A program made the position numbers and the translations under genes. From CTSOIL-112 sp964293815 (GTDB lineage Bacteria; Pseudomonadota; Gammaproteobacteria; Burkholderiales; Burkholderiaceae), in assembly GCA_964293815.1 (NCBI GenBank), contig CAXYYC010000009.1, positions 1 through 64,000 on the forward strand: a stretch of 64,000 nt of DNA. The letters run 5' to 3'. The notes beneath the pieces are model-generated. The model made no database searches. It worked only from the letters and a program-made list of their open reading frames with translations, and was not told the DNA's origin. This document shows, piece after piece, positions 25,993-36,677 of this stretch; within the stretch, counting starts at the first letter, position 1; every line of letters starts with the position of its first letter.

Positions 25993-28821
25993 TTAACCAC
26001 TGTTGCGCAAACCAGCGGCCAGACCATTGATTGCAATGTGGATGCCATCTTGCACCGCCTCCGAGTGATCGCCCGCACGGTAGCGTTTGAGCAACTCCAC
26101 TTGGAAATAGTTCAACGGGTCAAGGTATGGCAAACGGTTGCGCAGACTGCGTGCCAGCGTCTGATTGGTGGCTAACAACGCATTGTGCCCCGTCACGATG
26201 AACAGCGCATGTACGACGCGTTTCCATTCGGCGATGATGTCACCGAAAATGCGCTCGGCCAACGCCGCGTCCTCGACCAGCTCAGTGTAGCGTTTCGCGA
26301 TTGCCATATCGGTTTTGGCAATCACCATATCCAGATTGGAAATCACCGATTGGAAAAACGGCCATTGTTGGTACATCTGGCGCAACTCTTCCCAGCGCGA
26401 TTCATCCGCACCGACCCACTGCTCAATCGCCGAGCCGACGCCGTACCAGCCGGGCAACATCATGCGCGCCTGCGCCCATGAGAACACCCACGGAATCGCA
26501 CGCAAATCCTCAATGCGCTGTGACGGTTTGCGCGATGAGGGGCGCGAACCGATATTCAGCTGCGAAATTTCATTGATCGGCGTGGCGGCACGGAAAAAAT
26601 CGGTAAAGCCGTCGGTCTCATAGACCAATTGACGATAGGCTTTGAAACTCAAATCAGACATTTCGCTCATCGCGGTTTCAAAACGCGACCAGTCGCCAGT
26701 TTCGCCGACGTCATTCGCCACCGCCTCCATCGACGCAGCGACCAAGGTTTCCAAATTACGCAGTCCCATATCGGGGTCGGCGTATTTCGCACCAATGACT
26801 TCGCCCTGCTCCGTCAAGCGGATTTTGCCGGTCATACAGCCCGCCGGTTGCGCCAAAATCGCTTCATACGACGGCCCGCCGCCGCGACCCACCGAACCAC
26901 CGCGCCCGTGAAAGAATGATACCTGCACTTGGGCATCATTCGCGGTTTGGATCAACGCCTGTTGCGCTTCATACAGCGACCAAATCGAGGTCAAAAAGCC
27001 GCCATCTTTGTTGCTGTCCGAGTAGCCGAGCATGATTTCCTGCTTGCGTTCGCGGCGATTGAGCCATTCGTTCACCAGATCGATACCGAACCAATCACGC
27101 ATGATCTCAGGCGCCGCGCGCAAGTCTTCGATGGTTTCAAACAACGGCACGATACCGAGCGCACAACGTGGCTCCGGTTGGCTCGCCACCAAACCCGCTT
27201 CTTTGAGCAGCACCGCCAGCTCCAACATATCCGACACGCTGGTGGATTTGGAGATAATCGACTGCTCAATCAGGCGTGCGCCAAATTGCTCGCGCAGTAC
27301 GCGCGCCTCATTAAAAATCGCCAGCTCGTCGCGCAGTAAATCGCTTTGAACAACCCACGGACTGCTCAACACGCGCGCAGAGTGCAGTTGCTCCAGCAAT
27401 ATTTGGCGGCGTTGCGCCTCGTCCAAGGCTTTGTAGTCAGCCACCAAACCAGCGCTTTTGAGCAGTTCGGCCACGCAGGATTCGTGAATATCGGAATTTT
27501 GGCGCAGGTCAATGGTCGCCAAGTGAAAGCCAAAAATATGCACCGCTTCGATCAACTGGTTCAAGCGCCCTTCGATCAAAGCCGCACTGTTATTCGCGCG
27601 CAACGAATCAGCCAATACCTGCAAATCCTGCGCAAATTCCTCTGCGCTCGCATACGGCGGCAGATTTTTGATGCGCGGCTCCGGTATCGCAATCATGTCG
27701 CACAGCGTCAACGCCGTTTTCGCCATGCGTCCGTACATACCAACGACTGCTTGACGATACGGCTCATACGAGCGGTGCTGCGAGTCGTCGCCCGACTGCT
27801 GCGCCAATTGGAGTAACGGCACGCTCATCGTGGTGATTTCGGACGACAGCGGCAACTCTTGCCCCAATGACAGCAGCTCATCCATATAGTGAGCAAACAC
27901 CGTTTTCGCCTGCGCTTGAGCGCATTCACGCAAGGTTTGCGCGGTGACAAACGGATTGCCGTCACGGTCACCGCCAATCCACATGCCCATGGTCATTGGC
28001 AACAATTGTTGCACCTCAGGCTCGGCCATACCGAGTTGACGCGCCATTTTTTGATAGCGCAGAACCAGCGACGGAATGCGTTTCAAGAAAGTAATCGGGT
28101 AGTAGCTCACCGCATTGTTGATTTCGTCAATCACATGCAGTTTGGATTTGCGCAAAATCGCGGTTTGCCAAAAGGTTTTGACCAAGCGCTCAATATCCGC
28201 CAGCAACTCCTGCTCGGTTTCCTCATCCAACTGCGCCGCATCACGCAAGGACAAACGATGCGCCAATGCGCGCGTCAGATCCAAAATGGTTTTGCGTTGC
28301 ACCTGCGTCGGGTGCGCGGTCAAAACCGGCACGACCATGACCCGCGACATCGCCTTGAGCGCGTCTTTGGCCGACACGCCACGCGCCTGCAAATTCGCCA
28401 ACGAGCGCGCCAATGTCCCAACCTGCGGCTGCGCGCCCTGCAAACGGTAATAACGGCGGCGGCGAATCTGATGTACGTCTTCAGCAATATTGGCCAGTAG
28501 TGAAAACAGGCTAAATGCGCGAATCACGCGCAATGCCTGCGCATTGCCCAAGCGTTCGCACAAATCAACCGAGATTTTGCGTGCCTCGTGCGCCGCATTT
28601 TGCTCCTCAATCGAGCCGGATAAACCCGACTCGCTTTTACGAAAGCGTACCGCCGCCTGACGAATGGTCTCGGTGTGATCGAACGACTCATCGCCCGCAT
28701 AGGTACGCACAGCATCGCCCAATATCCGCCCCAGCAGACGAATATCATTAATCAACGGCAACTCCTTCTCATCCGGCGTGATTTGAAACAATGGGGTCAT
28801 GGGCAAAGACGACAAAGACAT
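25993..28821 (-). CDS. ppc: Phosphoenolpyruvate carboxylase
   Basis: Adds bicarbonate to phosphoenolpyruvate to refill oxaloacetate. The 942-residue enzyme shows the catalytic His in VLTAHPTQVQRKTILDL, GGDRDGNPFVT, the conserved LGYSDSNKDGGFLTS and the substrate loop FHGRGGSVGRGGGP. It ends INGLAAGLRNSG, the allosteric C-terminus typical of bacterial enzymes. The ATG at 28821 follows a GAGAGGA site. It stands alone between the helicase-nuclease pair and acpP, all on the minus strand. Confidence 0.97.
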   Translation of the reverse strand: MSLSSLPMTPLFQITPDEKELPLINDIRLLGRILGDAVRTYAGDESFDHTETIRQAAVRFRKSESGLSGSIEEQNAAHEARKISVDLCERLGNAQALRVIRAFSLFSLLANIAEDVHQIRRRRYYRLQGAQPQVGTLARSLANLQARGVSAKDALKAMSRVMVVPVLTAHPTQVQRKTILDLTRALAHRLSLRDAAQLDEETEQELLADIERLVKTFWQTAILRKSKLHVIDEINNAVSYYPITFLKRIPSLVLRYQKMARQLGMAEPEVQQLLPMTMGMWIGGDRDGNPFVTAQTLRECAQAQAKTVFAHYMDELLSLGQELPLSSEITTMSVPLLQLAQQSGDDSQHRSYEPYRQAVVGMYGRMAKTALTLCDMIAIPEPRIKNLPPYASAEEFAQDLQVLADSLRANNSAALIEGRLNQLIEAVHIFGFHLATIDLRQNSDIHESCVAELLKSAGLVADYKALDEAQRRQILLEQLHSARVLSSPWVVQSDLLRDELAIFNEARVLREQFGARLIEQSIISKSTSVSDMLELAVLLKEAGLVASQPEPRCALGIVPLFETIEDLRAAPEIMRDWFGIDLVNEWLNRRERKQEIMLGYSDSNKDGGFLTSIWSLYEAQQALIQTANDAQVQVSFFHGRGGSVGRGGGPSYEAILAQPAGCMTGKIRLTEQGEVIGAKYADPDMGLRNLETLVAASMEAVANDVGETGDWSRFETAMSEMSDLSFKAYRQLVYETDGFTDFFRAATPINEISQLNIGSRPSSRKPSQRIEDLRAIPWVFSWAQARMMLPGWYGVGSAIEQWVGADESRWEELRQMYQQWPFFQSVISNLDMVIAKTDMAIAKRYTELVEDAALAERIFGDIIAEWKRVVHALFIVTGHNALLATNQTLARSLRNRLPYLDPLNYFQVELLKRYRAGDHSEAVQDGIHIAINGLAAGLRNSG

Positions 28822-28968
28822 GGATTCCTCTCAAACAATCAAATAGACAAACACTGAATCATGTTCAGTTACAGACGCGCATAATTCGGCGCACAGTCTA
28901 ACACGACTGCATCAGCGAACGATGATCCTTTTTTGCGCAACGCACATTCGCTTGGCGCGCACCAATAA

Positions 28969-31900
28969 TTACCTCACCTCGTGCGCCACGCCATCGACGC
29001 GCAATAAATAACCACTCACCGCACATTCGGGATAAATGCCTTGCATCAGCGTGACGTATTCGCGCAGTTGCTGTTCATACGCCATCAGCGACACGGCATC
29101 CCAACCACTTTTATAGTCCAACACGCTGATTACCGAACCCGCACGCACCCAGCGATCCATGCGTTTGGTCTGACCATCCGCCGTGATTAGACTCATTTCG
29201 TTGTGCGCCTCATCATACTGACTCGGGTCAAACCATGCGCGCCATTCAGGATGATCGACAATGGTTTCGCACCACTGGCGCACCTGCTGTGCCTCAGACA
29301 AACTAATCGCGTAGCGCTCGCTCAACCATTCATCGTTCAATTCATGCGGCGGATTCGGCTGGCTGAACCATTCCAAAGCCTGATGCAGCACCAAACCCAA
29401 AGTGAGCGCATGGCTATCCTGCGCAAGCGGCAGCGCGGGTAATTGCCTGCTCAAGGCGGCTTCATCCGCTTCGATATCGCTGTACACATTCACAGGCACG
29501 GCGGCCTTCGACACCTCATTCTCAGCAACAACAGCAGAGTTCATCGCACACTCAGCCAACCACTGCGCCGCGTGTTCACGCCACAATTGCGGTTGATCGG
29601 GCAATACACCCGAAGCCGCCGGATCGAGGCTTTGAAGCGCGAGGAGCAACTGCTCAAACAGACCATTTTTCGCTGACGCAGTAGGCTTTTCGGCTTTGTT
29701 GTCCTCGGCATTTTCCGCATCCTGCTCATCGCCCAACTCCTGCGCCGCGCTGACCACCAGCATTTGCCGCGCGCGGGTCATGGCCACATAGCATTTATTG
29801 AAATGCTCCTGCTCATCCAGTGCTTTCGCCAGCGTGCGACGCTCACTGCGCCACGCGCCAATGCGCTCGCCTGTGCTCACCCATGACGCATGCGCAGGCG
29901 CAGAATCATCCGGATGCCAGTCGATCAGCCAGTAGTTCGTCGGTGTGCGCTCCGCCGAGGTTTTCATGTCAATCAAAAAGACAATCGGCGCTTCCAAACC
30001 TTTGGACGCATGCACGGTCAAAATCCGCACAGCATCGCGCATTCCGAGCGGTTCACTTTCCGATTGCCCATCCTGCGCGCGCGCCTGCGAGCGTTTGAGC
30101 GCATATAAAAAATCCGCCAAACTGGGGTAGCGCCCCATGTTCACATTCAACGCCAATTGCAAAAAACTCTGCAAATTCGCCTGAACCTGCGGATTGAGCC
30201 ATGTCGGCACCACGCGCGCATACGCCTCAAAAATTCGCCCTTGCGCGTAAATGCGATCCAGCACATCATGCACCGGCAAGTACCCTGCGACCGCCTGCCA
30301 CTGACTCAGCAAGGCAAAACTGTCGTGCCAATGCGCCTCGGTTTGCTCGCCCAACATCGCCAAGCGCCGTTGCCAAATCTGCCAATATGACAAACGCGGC
30401 AAACGTTCACCCGCCTCTTCATATTTTTGCGCCCACGCGCGCAATTCCAACAACTGCGCATCGGTTTTGCCCAACATCGGATTGCGCAGCACCTGCATCA
30501 ACGCCCAATCATCATCCGCGCGCATCAGCCACTGCACCAGCGCCATTAAGTCCAAAGCCTCCAACGTATCGAGCAAACCGCCACGACGCGAGCTTTCAAA
30601 CGGAATGTGCGCTTGGCGCAGCAGCCGCTCGTAGTTGACCAAATGCGTGCGCCCATAAATCAAAATCATCATGTCGCTGTAGCGCGCCGGACGGTGGCTG
30701 TGCGTCTGCTCATCCCACACCGGATAGCGCCCGACCAACTGCTCAATCGCCGCGACCAACTGCGCGCTTTCGCTGTCGCGGATGGTTTGTGCCACGACGT
30801 ATTGCGGTTGCGCCAGCCAATCGCGCGGCGCGGTTTCAGCCTCGTCAACAGATGCTGTCGGCACTTGCGCCGCTGCCTCCAGTTCTGTATCCGACTCAGC
30901 TTTCGGCAAGCCCAGACAGGCGACATGACCAACGACTTTGCCTTTTTGCGACGTGCTGTGCGGGCTAAAATCCACCAAGGCACAATCAGGCTGTGTGAAC
31001 ATTTGATTCACCCAATCAATCACCGCTTGGCTATTGCGCCGCGTGAACTGCGTTTGCAACACCACCGCGTCGTACTGCGCGCGCAGTAACGCCTGCGCCT
31101 GATCGAACAAGCGCGCATCCGCACCGCGAAAACGGTAAATCGACTGCTTCACGTCACCGACCAAAAACACCTTCGGCTTCTCGCCGTCGCCCTGATACGC
31201 CGACAGCCAATCGTGGATGATGTGCCACTGCAAAGGATTGGTGTCCTGAAACTCATCGAATAACAAATGTTTGTAACGCGCATCCAACTGGATTTGCATG
31301 AACGCCGCCGTCGCCTCGTCGTGCAGCAGCTCAAAGCAACTGCGCGCCACATCAGCGAATTCGAGCTGATGGCTCAGGCGTTTTTGCGCACGGTCTATGC
31401 GCAACAGCGCATCCACGCATGGCCAAATATGTTCGTGCAGATGATAAGCTTTCAAATCCGCTTCGCGCGCGGCTTTGAGTGCAAACGCGTCATTAATCAA
31501 TTCCCGCGCCGCTTCAAATTGTTCTTTATCAATGCGACCATCCAGACGTTTGAGCTGATCTTTGTCCAACTGAAATTTTTGCTTGCTCAAGGTATTGGAC
31601 TGCGTTCTAAACGGATTGAGCGCCTGCCACAACGTCGCCGCATCACCGCTGTCCAAGGCATTTTGGATGCCCTGCGCGCGTTCAGCTTTCTCGGTTTTAC
31701 CGGCAAACATCGCGCTCACAATGCTTCGCAACGCCCCGCCCGCTTCTCCAGACTCTCCAGCCTCATCGCTCGTCATCTCCTCGTACCACGCGCGCAAAAT
31801 CCCTGCTTCGCCGTCATTCACATCAAAACCCGACTCCCACAGAATTTCCTCGCGCAGTCGTGCCAACGGCGGCTCGGGTGACGTGCCTTGCCACAGCTCG

Positions 31901-32553
31901 ATTTCATTACCAAAATTCAAGGCGGCATTGAGCATATTCTGCGTGACAAATTCGCCCAACTGCCCAAGCAGTTGCAAATAATGTACCCGCACGCTCTGAC
32001 CATCGACGCGATTAAATTGGCGGTAAAATTCATCCCAAACCGCTTGGCGCAAGGCATCATTATCCAACACCAGCGTCGCATCACGCGCCACACCCGAGCC
32101 CATTGGCGCGGCCTTGAGCAAACGATAAAACCACGCATCAAAGGTGTAGATCGGAATCTCCTGCCCCGAGCCAAGGATGCGGTCATACAGGCTGTGCGCC
32201 ACGGGCAAGCGCTCACGAGCCGCCTGCTCGGACAAACCGCGCTCGGTCAACAAGGCCACAACCTGATCGGCTGAACCATCAGCCATCTCGCGCAACAGTT
32301 GCGCCACGCGGTCACGCATTTCCTGTGCCGCTTTTTTGGTGAAGGTGATTGCTAAAATCTGCTTCGGCTCAACCCCTTCGAGCAGCAAGCGAATGATGCG
32401 CGCGGTCAATAACCATGTCTTGCCACTGCCCGCGCAGGCGCGCACCACCACGCTGTGCGCTGGATTCAGCGCGGCATGGGTGAACGCCACGCCGTCAATC
32501 GGCTGTTCATTGTTAAAATACGCATTGAAGGAAGTATTGATGGGCGCACTCAT
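28969..32553 (-). CDS. UvrD-family helicase-nuclease (AddA-like)
   Basis: Large superfamily 1 helicase of 1194 residues. Walker A is ACAGSGKT at residues 39-46, then TFTKKAAQEMRDRV. Motif II is FDEFQDTNPLQWH and motif III GDVKQSIYRFRGAD. ILTVHASKGLEAPIVFLID and VAMTRARQMLVV are motifs V and VI. The C-terminus has a PD-(D/E)XK nuclease motif (SVLDYKSGWD), as in AddA. The ATG overlaps the stop of the preceding nuclease gene (ATGA), with GGAG upstream. Together the pair should process double-strand breaks for recombination. It could substitute for, or complement, RecBCD; I cannot see whether recBCD exists elsewhere. Confidence 0.9.
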   Translation of the reverse strand: MSAPINTSFNAYFNNEQPIDGVAFTHAALNPAHSVVVRACAGSGKTWLLTARIIRLLLEGVEPKQILAITFTKKAAQEMRDRVAQLLREMADGSADQVVALLTERGLSEQAARERLPVAHSLYDRILGSGQEIPIYTFDAWFYRLLKAAPMGSGVARDATLVLDNDALRQAVWDEFYRQFNRVDGQSVRVHYLQLLGQLGEFVTQNMLNAALNFGNEIELWQGTSPEPPLARLREEILWESGFDVNDGEAGILRAWYEEMTSDEAGESGEAGGALRSIVSAMFAGKTEKAERAQGIQNALDSGDAATLWQALNPFRTQSNTLSKQKFQLDKDQLKRLDGRIDKEQFEAARELINDAFALKAAREADLKAYHLHEHIWPCVDALLRIDRAQKRLSHQLEFADVARSCFELLHDEATAAFMQIQLDARYKHLLFDEFQDTNPLQWHIIHDWLSAYQGDGEKPKVFLVGDVKQSIYRFRGADARLFDQAQALLRAQYDAVVLQTQFTRRNSQAVIDWVNQMFTQPDCALVDFSPHSTSQKGKVVGHVACLGLPKAESDTELEAAAQVPTASVDEAETAPRDWLAQPQYVVAQTIRDSESAQLVAAIEQLVGRYPVWDEQTHSHRPARYSDMMILIYGRTHLVNYERLLRQAHIPFESSRRGGLLDTLEALDLMALVQWLMRADDDWALMQVLRNPMLGKTDAQLLELRAWAQKYEEAGERLPRLSYWQIWQRRLAMLGEQTEAHWHDSFALLSQWQAVAGYLPVHDVLDRIYAQGRIFEAYARVVPTWLNPQVQANLQSFLQLALNVNMGRYPSLADFLYALKRSQARAQDGQSESEPLGMRDAVRILTVHASKGLEAPIVFLIDMKTSAERTPTNYWLIDWHPDDSAPAHASWVSTGERIGAWRSERRTLAKALDEQEHFNKCYVAMTRARQMLVVSAAQELGDEQDAENAEDNKAEKPTASAKNGLFEQLLLALQSLDPAASGVLPDQPQLWREHAAQWLAECAMNSAVVAENEVSKAAVPVNVYSDIEADEAALSRQLPALPLAQDSHALTLGLVLHQALEWFSQPNPPHELNDEWLSERYAISLSEAQQVRQWCETIVDHPEWRAWFDPSQYDEAHNEMSLITADGQTKRMDRWVRAGSVISVLDYKSGWDAVSLMAYEQQLREYVTLMQGIYPECAVSGYLLRVDGVAHEVR

Positions 32554-35525
32554 GATGTGTCTCCCTGCGCCAACATCGGTGCGGCGTAATCCTTGCGGCA
32601 CACCGCGCGATAATCGCAGTACACGCACGCGCTTTTTTCACCAAACGCCACCAACGGCGCACCCTGCGCCATCTGCGAAAACACCTGCTGCACCTGCTCG
32701 CGCAGTTGTCGTGCCTGCTGATGTATATGCGTCGCATCGCCCAAAATTGCTTCGGGCAAAGGCCGATCAGCGTGGCGATCAACGCCGACATAGCGTGCAT
32801 CCACAACCTGCTCAGTTGATGATACCTCCGCCGCCGATTCAATCAGATTGATATAGAACGCCAACTGTGTGTCCTCATGCTTGCGAATGGCTTGTTGATA
32901 ACCACGCACATTATTGGTTTTGTAATCAATCAGCGACCATTGGTATGTGCCACCCTCATCCAAACGTTCATCTACCTGATCAATCCGCCCACGCCAGTGT
33001 AATTCATGCACCGTGTGTCCTGACGCATCAACAATGCTTTGTGCGCGTGAGGCTTGCGGCATGTATTCGCTGTATTTAACCTGCCAACCCTCGCATTCGC
33101 GTGCCTGCCACCAGCGGACAAACGCAGCGGCGTAGCCATGAAACTGCTGCTGTACCGCCCAATAGCGCGGATTATCAGCGCACAGCGGCAGTAAATATTC
33201 GTCCACCGTTTGCGCCAACACGCTCAAATCCTGCTCCGGCGCAGCGGCATCGCGCCGCCGATGAAAACGCTCCACCACGCTGTGCCACAAATTGCCTTTG
33301 TCACTTGGGCTGATCTCGTCGCTCGGCCACTCGCTCGGCGCCGTCTGCAACACTTTTTTCGCATGGTATTGGTATGGGCAAGCGGCCAAATTGGTCACAT
33401 CCGTAGCGGAAATTTGCCGTGGTAAATGATGTGCCACGGCAACTGCACTGCGCGGCTGTACCTGCGGCACAACGGTCTGTTCCATACGCTCGGCGTCCAT
33501 CATTTCACCGCCCTGCGCACGCATATACTGCTGTAGCCACGGGCTGAGTGCATTCGGCGCGCCGTCTTTTTGTGCCGCATAGCTGGCGCACACCTGCGCA
33601 TTAAGCGCGAAAATATCCAACAGCGCGGTGCGCATCTGCCGCTGTTTGTCCTGTACGGTCGGCAAACCCAAATCCTGCCGAACCGTCCAATTGAGCAAAC
33701 CCGAATCCACCTCCACGCCGGGCAAATTGGCCGCATCCGCACCGAGCAACCACACCGCATCAAATGCGCGCAAGCGCGTATTGCCCAGCGGCAATAAAAT
33801 CACCTCCTCGGCGGTTTGCACCAAATCACTGCACAAACTCGGCGGGCGATAAGTCAGCCGCTCAACCTCGCTATTCATCAGGCGCAACAATGTCGCAAAA
33901 CTCAGCGGCGCGTCGTTCCCCACCCACGACCAGCGACGCAACAATTCACACCACAGTTGACCCGCGTTGTCCTGCTCCAGCGCCGACCACAGACCAAACT
34001 GCTTCGCCCACTCCATCAAGTCCTGCGCCCACACCGACAGCGTACGCGGCGTTTGCCAACGGCGCTGTTGGCTGTTCGCCTGTTCCAGCAAATCATGCAC
34101 ATCAACGTAAGCCGTCTCGATCTGCGTCGCGCTCAAATCAGCGATTGGCTTCGCGTGCGCGCGTTCATACGACAAAGCGCCGAGCCAATCGTCCCAAGTG
34201 CGCCAAACGCGCGTCTGCTGAAAATGCCGTTGCCGATCAGCCAGCGCATACAGCACGGCCAAAGCCGCCGCTTTGCGCTCGCTCGACCAATACGCCAGCA
34301 CCATCGGATGCGTCAACCACTGCATCAAATCCTTGGCCAACACCGCTTCGTGGAGCAATTGCAAACCATTCAACCACGCGCTCGCCGCACGCGATGTGGA
34401 CAACAGCCAGCCGGTATCATCACGAATATCCACGCCCACGCGCCGCAACAACGCCCAGACGCGCCGACTCACCTGTCGATCCAGCGCCACCAGTGCGATT
34501 TGACGTAAACCCTGCTCACGCCAACGCAATACCTGCCGCACGATGGTTTGCGCTTCGTCCTCCAAATTGTGCGCACGGAAAAATTGAATGTTTGTCGCCG
34601 TTGCCGACACAGCACGCACCTCATGATCCGCACAATCACCCGACCAGCGTGGCGCCAGTTCCCCTGCAATGCGCGTAATCGCGGCCTGTCGTTGTTGACC
34701 CACGCGCACCTGCACCGCCTGAATGTCCAACACAAACACCCGCGTGCCTTGCGCATATTGATGCCAAAAATGCGTCTCATGCGCCGTCCACGGTCGGTTG
34801 CGCAGCACCCAAACGCAGTCGTAAGGGCGCTGGGCGCGCTGACACATCTGCTGCAACACCGCCAAATAGCGCACCACTGGCGTTTGCTTATCCACATCGG
34901 CTTGCCAACAATGCAATAAAATCGCCAGCTCCTGCTGCGCGATGCGGTGCGTCTGTCGTTGATACACCGAGGCAATCGCCTGCTCCACCGCATTTTTCAC
35001 CCACAGCACATCACGACCGGCGAGCAAATGAATGCTCAACTCATCCGACATCGTGATCAACTGCCGCGCCAAGCCCAGCAAATCATCACTGTGCTCAATA
35101 TTCTGCCCCAATGCTTCGCGCAACACCTGCGCCTGCGGCAATACCTGCATCCAAGTGAGCATACGCTCAGTGTCGTGCGCATCCCAATCCTCGGCGCCGT
35201 TGGCTTTCGCCCAATCCATCAGCGTCATCATCGGCGGCATCAGCGTGGCTTGCTGCGTCGCACGCGCGTGCGACGCCCATGCCGCACGATAGGCGAGAAT
35301 CATCGAATTATCGGGAACAATGAACAGCTGTCGTTGTAATGGCGCGCCGCCTGCCTGCGCCACCTGTGCCACCATGAGCGCCACCACCTCATGCCAAAAC
35401 GTTGGCGAAAAGCTCGTCGCAACGAACTGCACCGCCGTGTCTACATCGGCGGTGACAGCGGCATTATCGCCGCGATTGTGACTATCGTGGCTATCGTCAT
35501 TGAATAAATCAGCTTGTGTGGGCAT
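32550..35525 (-). CDS. AddB-like PD-(D/E)XK nuclease with iron-sulfur cysteines
   Basis: 991-residue partner of the downstream helicase. No Walker A motif is visible, as in alphaproteobacterial AddB. The C-terminal nuclease domain has SLIDYKTNNVRGYQQA. Cysteines flank it: one in NLAACPYQYHAKKVL and three in CVYCDYRAVC, the C-x2-C-x5-C spacing that holds the AddB 4Fe-4S cluster. The middle shows a degenerate helicase fold (VWLLGADAANLPGVE). It overlaps the helicase gene by 4 bp. No good ribosome site precedes the ATG. Confidence 0.85.
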   Translation of the reverse strand: MPTQADLFNDDSHDSHNRGDNAAVTADVDTAVQFVATSFSPTFWHEVVALMVAQVAQAGGAPLQRQLFIVPDNSMILAYRAAWASHARATQQATLMPPMMTLMDWAKANGAEDWDAHDTERMLTWMQVLPQAQVLREALGQNIEHSDDLLGLARQLITMSDELSIHLLAGRDVLWVKNAVEQAIASVYQRQTHRIAQQELAILLHCWQADVDKQTPVVRYLAVLQQMCQRAQRPYDCVWVLRNRPWTAHETHFWHQYAQGTRVFVLDIQAVQVRVGQQRQAAITRIAGELAPRWSGDCADHEVRAVSATATNIQFFRAHNLEDEAQTIVRQVLRWREQGLRQIALVALDRQVSRRVWALLRRVGVDIRDDTGWLLSTSRAASAWLNGLQLLHEAVLAKDLMQWLTHPMVLAYWSSERKAAALAVLYALADRQRHFQQTRVWRTWDDWLGALSYERAHAKPIADLSATQIETAYVDVHDLLEQANSQQRRWQTPRTLSVWAQDLMEWAKQFGLWSALEQDNAGQLWCELLRRWSWVGNDAPLSFATLLRLMNSEVERLTYRPPSLCSDLVQTAEEVILLPLGNTRLRAFDAVWLLGADAANLPGVEVDSGLLNWTVRQDLGLPTVQDKQRQMRTALLDIFALNAQVCASYAAQKDGAPNALSPWLQQYMRAQGGEMMDAERMEQTVVPQVQPRSAVAVAHHLPRQISATDVTNLAACPYQYHAKKVLQTAPSEWPSDEISPSDKGNLWHSVVERFHRRRDAAAPEQDLSVLAQTVDEYLLPLCADNPRYWAVQQQFHGYAAAFVRWWQARECEGWQVKYSEYMPQASRAQSIVDASGHTVHELHWRGRIDQVDERLDEGGTYQWSLIDYKTNNVRGYQQAIRKHEDTQLAFYINLIESAAEVSSTEQVVDARYVGVDRHADRPLPEAILGDATHIHQQARQLREQVQQVFSQMAQGAPLVAFGEKSACVYCDYRAVCRKDYAAPMLAQGDTS

Positions 35526-35664
35526 GAACAGTGTATTCGGGGGTTAGAGTCAAAATGAACCGCCCTATTATAATCGCCTTCTGCCGATCAAATGCCCCAA
35601 AATCGGCCACTAACTGGCCAACTAACTGGTTAAGCAATCAGTCATCAGCGCAGCCATTGCGCCA

Positions 35665-36654
35665 TCAATCATGCGCCTCAAAATGACCAAACACCCGATC
35701 CGGCATCCACGCAAAATGCCGCATATCATTTTGGCGCGTGGTGACAAAGCCAACATGACCACCATTATCGGTGTAACACAGGGTCACGCCTTTGCCGACC
35801 TCGTTCGCAGTGGCCAAACTGTGCGCGGGGACAATCGGGTCATTGGCGGTATTCAAAATCAAGGTGGGTACGGCAATACCGCCCATGAATTGTTTGGACG
35901 AGGATTTTTGCCAATAGTCCTCAGCGTCTTTAAATCCATGCAACGGCGCAGTGAAATCGTTGTCCACGTCGAAAAAATTACGCGCGGCGCGCACCTGCGC
36001 CACGGTCATGGGTAAATCGGGAAATTGGTCGAGTTTCAGCAGAGCTTTTTGTTTGAGCGTGCCGAGAAAGTTGCGCATATACACGCGCTGATTAAAGCCG
36101 CGTTGTAGCGCAATCGCACCCGCTTTAAGGTCATGCGGCGCACAAATACTCACACCCGACTTGACCCATTTTCCTGCCTCGGCGCCATTCTCGCCCAACC
36201 ATTTGAGCAAGGCATTGCCACCCAAAGACACGCCAGCGACGTGCAACTGCGCAGTTGGGAAACGTTGCGCCATGCGTTTCACCACCCAGTCGATTTCTGC
36301 GCTAAAGCCCGAGTGGTACATCACGCGCTGGCGATTGATCTCACCGCTGCATGAACGCCAATGCACCACCACGCCGCTCCAGCCTTTACTCTGCGCCATA
36401 CGCATCAACGCTTTGGCATACGAGCTTTTGCTCGAACCTTCCAAACCGTGAAACAAAATGATGAATTTTTGACCAGCTTGCGTTGCCGACGCCAGATTGA
36501 CCCAATCCAAATCAATGAAATCGTCATCGGGCGTAGCCCAACGCTCGCGCATATAACTTGGCATATCAAATGGCAAAATCACCGGCAAAATAGTTTGAAC
36601 GTGGGCATTATTGGCCCACCAAGCCGGACGAAACATACCTTGATGCCGTTGCAC
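35665..36654 (-). CDS. YheT-family alpha/beta hydrolase
   Basis: Hydrolase of about 329 residues. It begins near FRPAWWANNAHVQTILP, the N-terminal signature of YheT/ABHD1-like proteins. The oxyanion/lid region reads ILFHGLEGSSKSSYAKALM, the nucleophile elbow AGVSLGGNALLKWLGE, and the acid/His end NDPIVPAHSL and NGGHVGF. I favour the GTG at 36654, which has GGGAG 5 bases before it. The frame is open to a GTG at 36690, which would overlap glnD by 13 bp. Substrate unknown. Directly downstream of glnD. Confidence 0.85.
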   Translation of the reverse strand: MQRHQGMFRPAWWANNAHVQTILPVILPFDMPSYMRERWATPDDDFIDLDWVNLASATQAGQKFIILFHGLEGSSKSSYAKALMRMAQSKGWSGVVVHWRSCSGEINRQRVMYHSGFSAEIDWVVKRMAQRFPTAQLHVAGVSLGGNALLKWLGENGAEAGKWVKSGVSICAPHDLKAGAIALQRGFNQRVYMRNFLGTLKQKALLKLDQFPDLPMTVAQVRAARNFFDVDNDFTAPLHGFKDAEDYWQKSSSKQFMGGIAVPTLILNTANDPIVPAHSLATANEVGKGVTLCYTDNGGHVGFVTTRQNDMRHFAWMPDRVFGHFEAHD

Positions 36655-36677
36655 AATCGCTCCCGTGTTTTCTAAAT

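Noticed and set aside
33764..34678. A 304-codon open frame on the plus strand
   Set aside because: Antisense to the AddB-like gene; Pro/Thr/Ala-rich with no domain, a shadow of the real gene.
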